From: Erpobdella octoculata | Taxonomy: Eukaryota > Annelida > Clitellata > Hirudinida > Erpobdellidae | DNA: 64,000 nucleotides | Direction: 5' to 3' | Assembly (NCBI GenBank): GCA_963978895.1 | Contig: OZ022238.1 | Location: 44,634,777-44,698,776 of the forward strand | Shown: positions 1-10,989 of the stretch, one piece after another | Position numbering within the stretch: the first letter of the stretch is position 1 | How the letters are laid out: each line of letters begins with the position of its first letter | Made by a program: the position numbers and the translations under genes | The notes under the pieces: generated by a model | Database searches by the model: none | What the model was told of the DNA's origin: nothing | Seen by the model: only the letters and a program-made list of their open reading frames with translations

Positions 1-264
1 TGTGTGTGTGTTTTAACTCTTTGCGAGCTTTCGTCGCCGAAGGTCTTCAGAAGAAGAACCTCTCATTTTTAGCGTTTCGGCCCTTAAACTTCTTGACGCT
101 TTTAAGAGAGAGGTGGGCCCACGTCCGTTGATCAGGCGGACGCCCTTCGGCGAGAAAAATTTCCAAATTCCTAACTTGAAACACGAAAATTCAAAGTTCA
201 GCAGAAAACTGTTCGAAACAAGACTTGAAATCGCCGGAACGATTATCGCCCAATGTAAACAAGG
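1..264 (-). mobile_element. 3' flank/UTR of an R2-like LINE fragment
   Basis: Non-coding stretch immediately downstream, in minus-strand reading, of the stop codon of the LINE fragment at 265-1318. It has no long open frame and is less AT-rich than the surroundings, as expected for a LINE 3' untranslated region, and it ends at the window edge in a short TG run. The assignment rests only on adjacency. Confidence 0.45.
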
Positions 265-1318
265 CTAAACCATTTCGTGTGCATCTTGTAGCGCTTTCTT
301 TTTTCTATTAGCGAAAATCCAAAAAGATGCAGCTTCAGCTGTCTGGGAGATCTCCTTGATGGCTCGAGTTTTTTCTCGGTTTGAAAAACCAAGAGCTTTC
401 AGCAGTTTTAACATTGAGCTGCTAACCAACCCTCGAACGCCAACCTCGACTGCAAAAATTTCAGTCCTGAACCCTTTGGCATTCAAATCACATGCTAAAT
501 CCCTATATCTCTCCTCTTTGAAAATATTGCTAGATTCCATGTTACTTTCCCATGGCACAGAGAGTTCAATCAGGAACATTGTCTTGGCCAAGTCGGAATA
601 TACAATTATATCCGGCTTTAAGCCGCTAGATCTCACTGCTTCTGGAAATTTTCTTTCGCCATCCAAATCAGCTGAAACCGACCAATCGTCGGCAGCACCC
701 ATCACACATTCAAAGTCTCTTGTAGATCTGAACCTGTGGAACTTCAGATTGCCTTCTCTCAAAAAGTAGATTTTCCTTTTCTGCTGTATTCCTCTTGTCT
801 TTGCTTTCTTACACGCTTCTTTGACGAAGTCAAGCAATTTTCGGAGTACTTGGTTATGACGCCAAGTGTACCTCCCGTGTGAAAGTGAAAACGAACAACA
901 GGAAAGAACGTGAATGAGAGTCTCCGATTGCCCACATAACAAGCACGAATCATCGTCTTTCAACTTCCATCTTCGAAGATTGCTGGATGACGGCAGTTGA
1001 TCATAAACAGATCTAATCAAAAAAGACAAACGTAGTGGTGTGTATTGCCAAATGTCTTTCCAAGAAAGTGAACGCTGAACAGCATTTTCCCATGTCGTCC
1101 AGTCTCCTTGTTGAGATAACTGAACAAACTTAATCATTCTCTGGGACTCGATAGCTTTCTTTCTTTCCTGAATGACCAGACTTGTTCGTTCACTGGTGCT
1201 GGCTTTTGACCACCAAATTCGATGGGTTGACCCGAGACCCCGTTTGTCCTGTTGAACTGCCCCAACTCTTTCTGTCCAACGTAAAGAGGCTTCAGCTTCT
1301 GCGATCTCCTTTCTGGCT
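265..1318 (-). pseudogene. C-terminal part of an R2-like (restriction-like endonuclease) LINE ORF
   Basis: This open minus-strand frame encodes about 350 residues of the C-terminal end of a non-LTR retrotransposon polyprotein. A C-x2-C-x7-H-x3-C zinc knuckle (SCLLCGQSETLIHVLSCC) is followed by an R-Y-T-W-R-H motif, then by a PD..E nuclease signature: KPDIIVY and, 15 residues after the Asp, ELSVPWE. That arrangement is typical of the restriction-like endonuclease at the C-terminus of R2/R4/NeSL-type LINEs, which nicks target DNA for primed reverse transcription. The reverse transcriptase core is missing. The frame runs without a break into a TATG microsatellite and the end of the repeat at 1383, so its apparent N-terminus is artificial and the copy is 5' truncated. 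The frame itself has no stops, so the insertion may be fairly young. Confidence 0.75.
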
Positions 1319-1328
1319 ACTATGTATG

Positions 1329-1359
<31 letters not shown>

Positions 1360-1382
1360 GTATGTATGTATGTATGTATGTA
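1319..1382. repeat. (TATG)n microsatellite, left part
   Basis: About 15 TATG units with one TAAG interruption. It ends at the left end of the dispersed element at 1383, and the same microsatellite resumes in phase after the element at 2909. The two tracts are probably one ancestral microsatellite split by the insertion. Confidence 0.95.
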
Positions 1383-2908
1383 CTAGCAGTGCCCGCACCG
1401 GCTTCGCTCGCATGAAATTAGAGAATTTGAACCGTGCATACATAGTAGAGTACTGCACGGATCAATTTTTTAGGTTTCGGCTCGGCCCGTCGACAACTTG
1501 GCCCAGCCCGTTTCAAAAACCGAAATTCCTGGCCCGGCACGGCCCGTCTAATATGGGCTCGGCCCGTTTTTACAGGCCAAGAAGTTCTATATACTTGATG
1601 AAAAACTTCGGCCCGTCCCACATTGAATTCAGGTTTAGCCCGGCCCGTCTGAACACCCTAAAATCACTAAAATTTCCATATACTTGGTTAAAAATCTCGG
1701 CCCATCCCACCTTGATTTAAGGTTTGGGCAGGGCCGTATGAAACCCTAAAATAACGGCTTGGCCCATCCGTCCGGTGATAAACTGAACTCATCTACTTTT
1801 AACCGGCACAAAACCTCAAAATACTAATTTTCACATCTGTAGCACTTACAGTTTTTGAGTAGCAGTTATTTTGAAATCAAATAACCCTTTTTCCACTTCA
1901 CATTTGAGGTTCTGGAAACCAAATTTTCAAAAAATGGTGAAACACGTATATCATTATTTTTAGAGTAGAAACTAAATACTAATTTTACTTTTGTAGCATT
2001 TACAGTTTTCGAGTAGCAGTTACATTAAAAACCAAATAACCTTATTTTCCACCCCACATTTGAGGTCCTGGAAACCAAATTTTAAAAAAATGGTAAAACA
2101 CGTATATCTTTATTTTTAGAATAGAAACTAAATACTAATTTTTACATCTGTGGTATTTACAGTTTTTGAGTAGCAGTTACTTTAAAAAAACAAATAACCC
2201 TGTTTTCCACCCCACATTTGAAGTCCTGGAAACCAAATTTTCAAAAAATGCTAAAACACGTATTTCATTACTTTTGGAGTAGAAACTAAATACTAATTTT
2301 TACTCCTATAGCATTCACAGTTTCTGATTAGCAGCTACTTTAAAAACCAAATAACCCAATTTTCCAACCCACATTTTAGGTCCGGGAAACCGAATTTTTC
2401 AAAAAATGGTAAAACACGTATCTTTTTTTTTTCAAGAAAAATTCATATACCAAATTTCAAAATCTCCTCATTTTGGGTTTTCGAGATATACATTGTTTTA
2501 GAAAAACGTTTGTTTTTCAGTTTCTTCCCCTCAGGAGCAAAATTTTCAAAAATCCTTTCTTAGTGGATGCTAAGGCAATAAAAGTAATATAAGTTCCAAA
2601 TTTCACGTTTCTGGGATGAGGCGTTTGAGCTCGGCGTTGATTATCCGTCAGTCAGTCAGTCAGTCAGTCAGTGAGTCAGTCAGTCAGTCAGTCAGTCAGG
2701 ATTTTTTTTTTTTATGATAGTTTATAGTCCTTTACACCAGGTGTTTTAAGACTGAATTGGCTGTATGTAAGAAGCACATAAGTACTTCCTGTCGTGGATC
2801 AAAGTTTGATCCTTTTACTGTCTCTCCTCCTTCATCCAGGCTTGGGACTGGCTCGCAATTAGCGAGGCGGAGTTAGTCAGTCAGGACATGTTCTTTTATA
2901 TATATAGA
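1383..2908 (-). mobile_element. Helitron-like non-autonomous element, copy A
   Basis: One of six related repeats here. The plus-strand left end is CTAGCAGTGCCCG and the right end is a CAGT run followed by GGACATGTTCTTTTATATATATAGA. Read on the minus strand the element therefore starts with TC, preceded by A, and ends with CTAG followed by T. A short GC-rich hairpin (AGCG AAGC CGCT in better-preserved copies) lies about 10 bases inside the CTAG end. These are Helitron conventions: 5'-TC, 3'-CTRR, insertion between A and T without target duplication. Inside are a GGCCCG-rich module and about four tandem units of about 156 bp. There is no coding capacity. A 173-bp retrotransposed fragment interrupts the CAGT tract. 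An RTE-like retroelement origin is an alternative. Confidence 0.6.
2702..2874 (-). mobile_element. Retrotransposed 3' tail fragment (SINE or LINE end) nested in copy A
   Basis: On the minus strand this 173-bp insert ends in a run of 12 A residues (T run at 2702-2713). It is flanked by a perfect 12-bp direct repeat, AGTCAGTCAGGA, at 2690-2701 and 2875-2886. A poly-A tail with a target duplication is the signature of target-primed reverse transcription. The body has no open frame; it reads like a LINE 3' end or a SINE, but I do not recognise the family. The CAGT-rich target makes part of the duplication non-unique. Confidence 0.65.
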
Positions 2909-3398
2909 TGTATGTATGTATGTATGTATGTATGTATGTATGTATGTATGTATGTATGTATGTATGTATGTATGTATGTATGTATGTATGTATGTATGTA
3001 TGTATGTATGTATGTATGTATGTATGTATGTATGTATGTATGTATGTATGTATGTATGTATGTATGTATGTATGTATGTATGTATGTATGTATGTATGTA
3101 TGTATGTATGTATGTATGTATGTATGTATGTATGTATGTATGTATGTATGTATGTATGTATGTATGTATGTATGTATGTATGTATGTATGTATGTATGTA
3201 TGTATGTATGTATGTATGTATGTATGTATGTATGTATGTATGTATGTATGTATGTATGTATGTATGTATGTATGTATGTATGTATGTATGTATGTATGTA
3301 TGTATGTATGTATGTATGTATGTATGTATGTATGTATGTATGTATGTATGTATGTATGTATGTATGTATGTATGTATGTATGTATGTATATATGTATG
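2909..3398. repeat. (TATG)n microsatellite, about 490 bp
   Basis: An almost uninterrupted tetranucleotide tract that continues in phase with the one at 1319-1382. The MYVC and HTYI open frames it creates on both strands are artefacts of the repeat. Confidence 0.98.
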
Positions 3399-4116
3399 CT
3401 AACAAAGTGAGATAAAGAAAGATACATACAGAAAGGAAAAGAGCATCTGGAAAAGTTATTAGGCCTGTTTGCAGGCTGTCCACTAGTGCATAGCATGAAG
3501 AGACTGAAGAGAGTATGTTTGGACGCTGTAGTGATGGTCTTAGTCATGAATTCCCAAATAAGCCGATAAGAATTCATGTTGGAGTGTCTTCATAAATTTA
3601 TATCTTCGATGATATAGTGTATAAGGAAATAAAGAAAACAACTTCTGAAATGAGCTAAAACTCTATTATTCTTCGATTGGCACGGTTCCATTTCTCATAA
3701 TGAACTTCACGCAGAAAGGAGTGAAATGATGAAAAGTAATACGAACTTGTCACTTTCATTTTGGCTGTGTATCGTGCGCTTATACTAGATATTAATTCTC
3801 TGTTTACTAACTGTTGTTTTAATTCCCATGGCTTCATTTAGTGAGTCTCAGCAAAACGGACTCAAGTGGCACTATGAAAAATTCATATAAGGTAAACATC
3901 TGGCCAACGAAACAAAAACTACTTAGCGATGCGATTGTTTCAAGACTGTTCCATTAATGTCCTTGAGTAAAAATTTCAATAAATATTAGACACTGATTAA
4001 TCTTACTGGAGTAGCCAGTATCATTATCACCACCACCGTTGTCGTATGCAGACGGCTATCGTAAGCTGGCCACGTAAGCATCGTCACCACCACCATTGTC
4101 GCCAAAAATGAGTTGC
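3399..4116. other. Intergenic, nothing recognised
   Basis: AT-rich DNA without a convincing open frame. The longest minus-strand frame (3655-3837, 60 codons) has no recognisable motif. Two short runs of CACCACCA-like triplets occur near 4025-4100. Confidence 0.5.
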
Positions 4117-4286
4117 TTATGGGATCAGTTGTCTATGGGATCAGTTGTCCATGGGATCAGTTGTCCATGGGATCAGTTGTTCATGGGATCAGTTGTCAGT
4201 GGGATCAGTTGTATTGGGATCAGTTGTCCTGGGATCAGTTGTCCTGGGATCAGTTGTCCTGGGATCAGTTGTTCTGGGATCAGTAG
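4117..4286. repeat. GGGATCAGTTGTC minisatellite
   Basis: About ten tandem copies of a 16-20 bp unit built on GGGATCAGTTGTC, with unit length changing from about 19 to 16 bp along the array. It abuts the left end of dispersed-element copy B. Confidence 0.9.
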
Positions 4287-4295
4287 GCACTAACC

Positions 4296-5331
4296 CTTTT
4301 AACCGGCACAAAACCTTAAAATACTAATTTTCACATCTGTAGCACTTACAGTTTTTGAGTAGCAGTTATTTTAAAATCAAATAACCCTTTTTCCACTTCA
4401 CATTTGTGGTCCTGGAAACCAAATTTTCAAAAAATGGTGAAACACGTATATCATTATTTTTACAGTAGAAACTAAATACTAATTTTACTTTTGTAGCATT
4501 TACAGTTTTTGAGTAGCAGTTACTTTAAAAACCAAGTAACCCTATTTTCCACCCCATATTTGAAGTCCTGGAAACCAAATTTTCAAAAAATGGTAAAACG
4601 CTTATATCATTATTTCTGGACTAGAAACCAAATACTAATTTTTACTCCTGTAGCACCTACAGTTTTTGAGTGGCAGTTACATTAAAAACCAAATAACTTT
4701 ATTTTCCACCCCACATTTGAGGTCCTGGAAACCAAATTTTTAAAAAATGGTAAAACACGTATATCTTTATTTTTAGAATAGAAACTAAATACTAATTTTT
4801 ACATCTGTGGTATTTACAGTTTTTGAGTAGCAGTTACTTTAAAAAACAAATAACCCTATTTTCCACCCCACATTTGAAGTCCTGGAAACCAAATTTTCAA
4901 AAAATGCTAAAACACGTATTTGATTATTTTTGGAGTAGAAACTAAATACTAATTTTTACTCCTATAGCATTCACAGTTTTTGATTAGCAGCTACTTTAAA
5001 AACCAAATAACCCAATTTTCCAACCCACATTTGAGGTTCGGGAAACCGAATTTTCAAAAAATGATAAAACACTTATCTTTTTATTTTTTAATAAGAATCC
5101 ATATACCAAATTTCAAAATCTCCTCATTCTTGGTTTTCGAGATATACATTGTTTTAGAAAAAAGTTTGTTTTCCAGTTTCTTCCCCTCAGGAACAAAATT
5201 TTCAAAAACCTTTTTTTAGTGGATGCTTACGCAATAAAAGTAATATAAGTTCCAAATTTCACATTCCTAGGATAAGGCGTTTGAGCTCGGCGTTGATTAT
5301 CAGTCTGTCAGTCAGGACATGTTCTTTTATA
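4296..5331 (-). mobile_element. Helitron-like element, copy B (lacks the CTAG end)
   Basis: Same family as copy A, but it begins inside the element at the AACCGGCACAAAACC motif, so the GGCCCG module and the CTAG terminus are missing. It carries about five of the 156-bp internal units, the conserved stretch ending in GAGGCGTTTGAGCTCGGCG-like sequence, a short CAGT run and the TTCTTTTATA terminus. Confidence 0.7.
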
Positions 5332-5735
5332 TGTTTTTACCACTGCTTTTATTAACTCGTCGTCTCTGTTTATTTCTCTGTCTGTCTGTTTGTTTCTCTG
5401 TCTGTTTCAAATCTTGCAATCAATTTTTGAGTCACTTCCTGATGATAGATTTTTTTCAAATTTTGCATACATGCTCAAAATAGAAGACAATGCAATATTC
5501 AATTATTAGTTTTACAATAAGTCAATTAATTTAGTTAATTTTAATTAATTTCGATATTTCGATATAATTAAGATATTTCGACTTTAATATAAAATAAAAG
5601 AGTAATATAAGAAAAAATTGATTGCAAAATTTGTGTTTTAATTACATATAAAAGCATTGGGTTTTAAAAATTCGTTTTTAATTTACTTGTTTTTACATTA
5701 TAATAGAAACAAGTTTTACCACTTATATATATATA
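5332..5735. other. AT-rich intergenic stretch
   Basis: No gene seen. It contains a short CTGTCTGT run near 5370-5400 and TTAATT-rich sequence. Confidence 0.5.
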
Positions 5736-7262
5736 CTAGCAGTGCCCGTAGCGGCTTCGCTCGCATGAAATTAGAGAGTTTGAACCGTGCATCCATAGTA
5801 GAGATCATTTTTTTAGGTCTCGGCTCGGCCCGTCGACAAATTAGCCCAGCCCGTTTTAAAAACCCAAACTCCTGGCCCGGCACAGCCCGTCTGAATTAGG
5901 CCCGGCCCATTTTTACAGGCCTAGAAGTTCTATATACTTGATGAAAAACTTCGGCCCGTCCCACCTTGATCTCAGGTTTGGCCCGGCCAAACTGAAGACC
6001 CTAAAATCACTAAAATATATATATATATACTTGGTGAAAAACCTCGGCCCGTCCCACTTTGATTTAAGGTTTGGCCTGGCCCGTGTGAAGACTCTAAAAT
6101 AACGGCTTGGCCCGGCCGATGATAAACTGGACTTAGCTACTTTTAACCGGCACAAAACTTCAAAATACTAATTTTTACATTTGTAGCACTTACAGTTTGT
6201 GAGTAGCAGTTATTTTGAAATCAAATAACCCTTATTTCCACCCCACATTTGAGGTCCTGGAAACCAAATTTTCAAAAAATGCTAAAACACGTATTTCATT
6301 ATTTTTGGAGTAGAAACTAAATACTAATTTTTACTTCTGTTGCATTAACAGTTTTTGAGTAGCAGCTACTTTAAAAACCAAATAACCCAAAAAATGATGA
6401 AACACGTATATCTTTTTTTTTTTGAGTAGATACTAAGTATTAATTTTTACATCTGTGGCAATTACAGTTGTTGAGTAGCAGTTACTTTAAAAACCAAATA
6501 ACCCTATTTTCCAACCCACATTTGAAGTCCTGGAAACCAAATTTTCAAAAAAATTGTGAAACCCGTATATCATTATTTTTAGAGTAGAAACTAAATACTA
6601 ATTTTTACTTTTGTAGCATTAACAGTTTTTGAGTAGAAGCTACTTTAAAAACCAAATAACCCAATTTTCCAACCCATATTTGAGGTCCGGGAAACCAAAT
6701 TTGTAAAAAATTGTGAAACACGTATATCTTTATTTTTAGAAAAGAAACTAAATAATAATTTTTACATCTGTGGTATTTACTGTTTTTGAGTAGCAGTTAC
6801 TATAAAAAAACAATTAGCCCTATTTTCCACCCCACATTTGAAGTCCTGGAAACCAAATTTTCAAAAAATGCTAAAACACGTATTTCATTATTTTTGGAGT
6901 AGAAACTAAATGCTAATTTTTACTCCTGTAGCATTAACAGTTTTTGAGTAGAAGCTACTTTAAAAACCAAATAACCTAATTTTCCAACCCACATTTGAGG
7001 TCCGGGAAACCGAATTTTCAAAAAATGGTGAAACACGTATCTTTTTATTTTTCAAAAAGAATCTATATACCAAATTTCAAAATCTCCTCATTTTTGGTTT
7101 TCGAGATATACATTGTTTTAGAAAAAAGTTTGTTTTCCAGTTTTTTCCCCTCAGGATCAAAATTTTCAAAAGTAATATAAGTTCCAAATTTCACGTTCCT
7201 AGGATGAGGCGTTTGAGCTCGGCGTTGATTATCAGTCAGTCAGTCAGTCAGTCAGGACATGT

Positions 7263-7268
<6 letters not shown>
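5736..7268 (-). mobile_element. Helitron-like element, copy C
   Basis: Near full-length copy with a CTAGCAGTGCCCG left end, GGCCCG module, five or six 156-bp units, CAGT run and TTCTTTTATA end. It is flanked by AT repeats on both sides, so the exact right border cannot be set. An imperfect unit near 6390 lacks the usual CCTGGAAACC segment. Confidence 0.65.

Positions 7269-7340
<72 letters not shown>
7268..7340. repeat. (AT)n microsatellite
   Basis: About 36 AT units between the right end of copy C and the LRR gene; it may have grown from the TATATA terminus of the element. Confidence 0.95.
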
Positions 7341-7343
<3 letters not shown>

Positions 7344-7447
7344 ACTACTAGTTTTATATTTTTATCATTGCTTATTATCATTTGAAAAAAAGCTCAGTAG
7401 ACCGTATAATTAAAATTTTGATAACTTGAACTATTGCAACTTAAAAA

Positions 7448-9202
7448 ATGAATAATCGCCTAAATCAACAGCTATCGTTAAAACATTTATGTACAGATTT
7501 TGCCTTATTTAACTTTAAAGAAATATTTCTCGACCCTGTACCTGATGAATCTGATTCTGACTCTGATTCTGATTCTGACTCTGTTTCTGAATATGAAACT
7601 GAATCCAAACTTGAATTTGATTTTAAATTAAAAAATAAATTTGCGTTTGGATGCCTGGATTTGAAGGTTAAAGATTCTGTAAAACTTTCATCGCATGTTT
7701 TTGAAGAAATAATTTCAAGAGGTCAAAAATTGGGAATGGAACTACATCCCGAATATATAATTCCTTTTTTTCTTAAATTCCACTGTTATTCTAAAATAAT
7801 ACTAAGAGACGTTCATATGGGCAAATTTTATCCGCCCTTGAAAACCATTATGGAAAGAGGAAATTTTACTCTTATATCATTTACAAAAAGTTCATTTAAA
7901 GGTACGTCGACAAAATTATATCGCGATTTTTGCGGAAATCCAACTTGGTCTCAAAATTTGAAAGATTTAGAATTACATGTGGATTGTTCAGATATTATGG
8001 AACATTACACAAATAACTTGGAAACAGTGTCTGCATGGTTGTGTCCTAATTTAGTTCGTCTTTCTTTGGGTTGTAATAATAGAACTCTCATCCATACAGA
8101 ATATAATATAATTGATATTCTTAAAATTGAATTTCCTTGTGAAAATTTAAATATTTTGAATATTTCTGGTTGCAGACATGCATGGAATACCATAAGCAAG
8201 TTTTCCGGTTTTGTTCATCTTGAAAAACTGTCTATAAGTACATCTGCTGAGGAATCATTAGATAAACTGGTTGATTCAATATCATGTCTCTTTAATTTAA
8301 CGTGTCTTGATATGAGTGAAAACAGATGTTTTGAAAATATTACTAACGCTAATCTACAATTGATATACAAAATGATAGATAAGCTACCAAAATTAGTTTA
8401 TTTAGATATAAGTAATACTTTTATAAAAGAGTTTGAAGAACCTTTAAGGTGGACGCACACAAAAAAGTTTCAGTATTTAGGATTGCGCTTTTTGGATTTC
8501 GAATTTAACGAATTTGAACTTTGCTTAAGCCAAAGCTCTAAAAATGTAAGTAGTTTTTCTACCCTTAATGGAATTGTGCTATCAATAAAACACATTCCGC
8601 ACTGTGATACGTTAAGGAAATGTATTGCCAATTTGAGTGATCTGGCCGATCTGGCAAAAGAAGAACAATGTCATTCAAGTATTAAAAATATCATTTCAAT
8701 TTTTACAGAAATCACGTATCTATTTTTATACTATTACACTCCAATATATGACGATGAAATTTTCATATCTATTGTGTTCACGTATTGTAAATTATCCGAA
8801 ATAAGCAGAGAACGTTGGATGCTCAAAAAATTTATTAAAATAATATTGAATTCTAGACATAATCATTTGTGGATAGAGACGCTGACTACTTCTTTATTTT
8901 TTCAAAATGATTTGCTATGGAAAGAGTTATTTTCACCAGATCAGAACTTGATCTCAACTATCTTATCCTTCGAGAAAATTGACCATCGCTTCAAAACTCG
9001 ATTGTTCAGGTATTTCATAGTAGCATATGAAAAATATTACAAATTGACACAACGTATTCTTCCAGATGCTACTAAAATCCTGGAATTTATTCAATCAACA
9101 AAATCAACTGATCCAGATCTTGTACAAACATTTATAAAAAGACACGAACAACTACAAAACGGAAATGGTACTTGTTATGAACCACCGTCTATTCATCCAT
9201 AG
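7448..9202 (+). CDS. Leucine-rich-repeat protein, ZYG11/ZER1-like (putative CUL2 substrate receptor)
   Basis: A single uninterrupted frame of 584 codons with no introns. The N-terminus (residues 8-28) has a SLKHLCTDFALFNFKEIF stretch like the VHL-box/Cul2-binding start of ZYG11 and ZER1 proteins, followed by an acidic SD repeat (residues 34-46). Residues about 165-345 contain irregular leucine-rich repeats (LNILNISGC, LTCLDMSEN, LVYLDISNT). The C-terminal half (about 390-560) is helical and leucine-rich, where the family has ARM-type repeats. Such proteins bind N-terminal glycine degrons for ubiquitylation; that function is inferred, not shown. The ATG follows an A-rich stretch (AACTTAAAAAATG), and the frame is closed upstream by the AT repeat. 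Usual family members are longer (about 700-780 residues) and spliced, so this could be a diverged retrocopy or lineage-specific paralogue. Low-complexity codon use is AT-biased like its surroundings. Confidence 0.55.
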   Translation: MNNRLNQQLSLKHLCTDFALFNFKEIFLDPVPDESDSDSDSDSDSVSEYETESKLEFDFKLKNKFAFGCLDLKVKDSVKLSSHVFEEIISRGQKLGMELHPEYIIPFFLKFHCYSKIILRDVHMGKFYPPLKTIMERGNFTLISFTKSSFKGTSTKLYRDFCGNPTWSQNLKDLELHVDCSDIMEHYTNNLETVSAWLCPNLVRLSLGCNNRTLIHTEYNIIDILKIEFPCENLNILNISGCRHAWNTISKFSGFVHLEKLSISTSAEESLDKLVDSISCLFNLTCLDMSENRCFENITNANLQLIYKMIDKLPKLVYLDISNTFIKEFEEPLRWTHTKKFQYLGLRFLDFEFNEFELCLSQSSKNVSSFSTLNGIVLSIKHIPHCDTLRKCIANLSDLADLAKEEQCHSSIKNIISIFTEITYLFLYYYTPIYDDEIFISIVFTYCKLSEISRERWMLKKFIKIILNSRHNHLWIETLTTSLFFQNDLLWKELFSPDQNLISTILSFEKIDHRFKTRLFRYFIVAYEKYYKLTQRILPDATKILEFIQSTKSTDPDLVQTFIKRHEQLQNGNGTCYEPPSIHP

Positions 9203-9375
9203 AATTCTATACAATACCTATTATATAGAAGTCCGTGATTTATCATGAATTAGTGTACCTATACATTTAAAATATTCTTCTCCACTAATTGAGTTGTTTG
9301 ACGCTTTAAAGTTTATTTTTCTCGTCTTTCTCTTTGTTCCTTTTTTGCGTTTCAATACAGATATTATATATATAA

Positions 9376-9910
<535 letters not shown>

Positions 9911-9911
<1 letters not shown>

Positions 9912-10672
9912 TAGCAGTGCACGTAGCGGCTTCGCTCGCAAGAAATTAGAGGGTTTGAACCGTGCATCCATAGTAGAGATCAATTTTTTAGGCCTCGGCC
10001 CGTCGACAACTTAGCCCAGCACAGCCCGTCTGAATTAGGCCCGGCCCATTCTTACAGGTCTAGAAGTTCTATATACTTGATGAAAAATTTCGGCCCGTCC
10101 CAGCTTGACTTCAGGTTTGGCCCGGCCCAACTGAAGACCCTAAAATCACTCAAATATCTATAAACTTGGTGAAAAACCTCGGCCCGTCCCACTTTGATTT
10201 AAGGTTTGGCCTGGCCCGTGTGAAGACTCTAAAATAACGGCTTGGCCCGGCCGGTGATAAACTGGACTTAGCTACTTTTGACCGGCACAAAACTTTAAAA
10301 TACTAATTTTTTAATTTGTAGCACTTACAGTTTTTGAGTAGCAGTTATTTTGAAATTAAATAACCTTTATTTCCACCCCACATTTGAGGTCCTGGAAACC
10401 AAATTTTTAAAAAATGTTGAATTACTTATATCATTATTTTTTGAGTAAATACTAAATACTAATTTTGACATCTGTAGCATTTACAGTTTTTGAGTAGCAG
10501 TTACTTTAAAAACCAAAGAAACCTTTTTACCACCCCACATTTGAGGTCCTGGAAACCAAAATTTCAAAAAATGGTGAAACACGTATATCATTATTTTTAG
10601 AGTAGAAACTAAATACTAATTTTTACTTTTGTTAATTATCAGTCAGTCAGTCAGCACAAGTTCTTTTATATA
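9911..10672 (-). mobile_element. Helitron-like element, copy D (internally deleted)
   Basis: It has the CTAGCAGTGCACG left end, GGCCCG module, two or three 156-bp units, then a direct jump to TTAATTATCAGTCAG and TTCTTTTATATA. The 3' part containing the GAGATATACATTG segment is missing. The 3' end of the LINE follows immediately. Confidence 0.65.
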
Positions 10673-10989
10673 TCTTCTTCTTTATTGTTTATTGGGCATA
10701 CAAAAACACATTAAAGAAACACATAAAAATTGAAATAAAAGCATGCAACAAAAAATGAATGAGTAGTGCCCAAAAGGAACATCCGAAGAGATGAATCTCG
10801 CTTGAGGATGACCAGTGCAGATGAAACATTTACAAATAATAATAATACAGGTACATACAATACAATAAATTTAGAATGGTAAAATAACTGAAATAAATTA
10901 CTAAGATGAACAAAATATCAAAATTTAACATTTAATAATATACAATATACCTAAACAATACACGTTCGAATCTGAGATGATAGAATATA

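Noticed and set aside
2873..3577. Long MYVC and HTYI frames
   Set aside because: Pure translation of the TATG microsatellite in several frames; no unique coding sequence.
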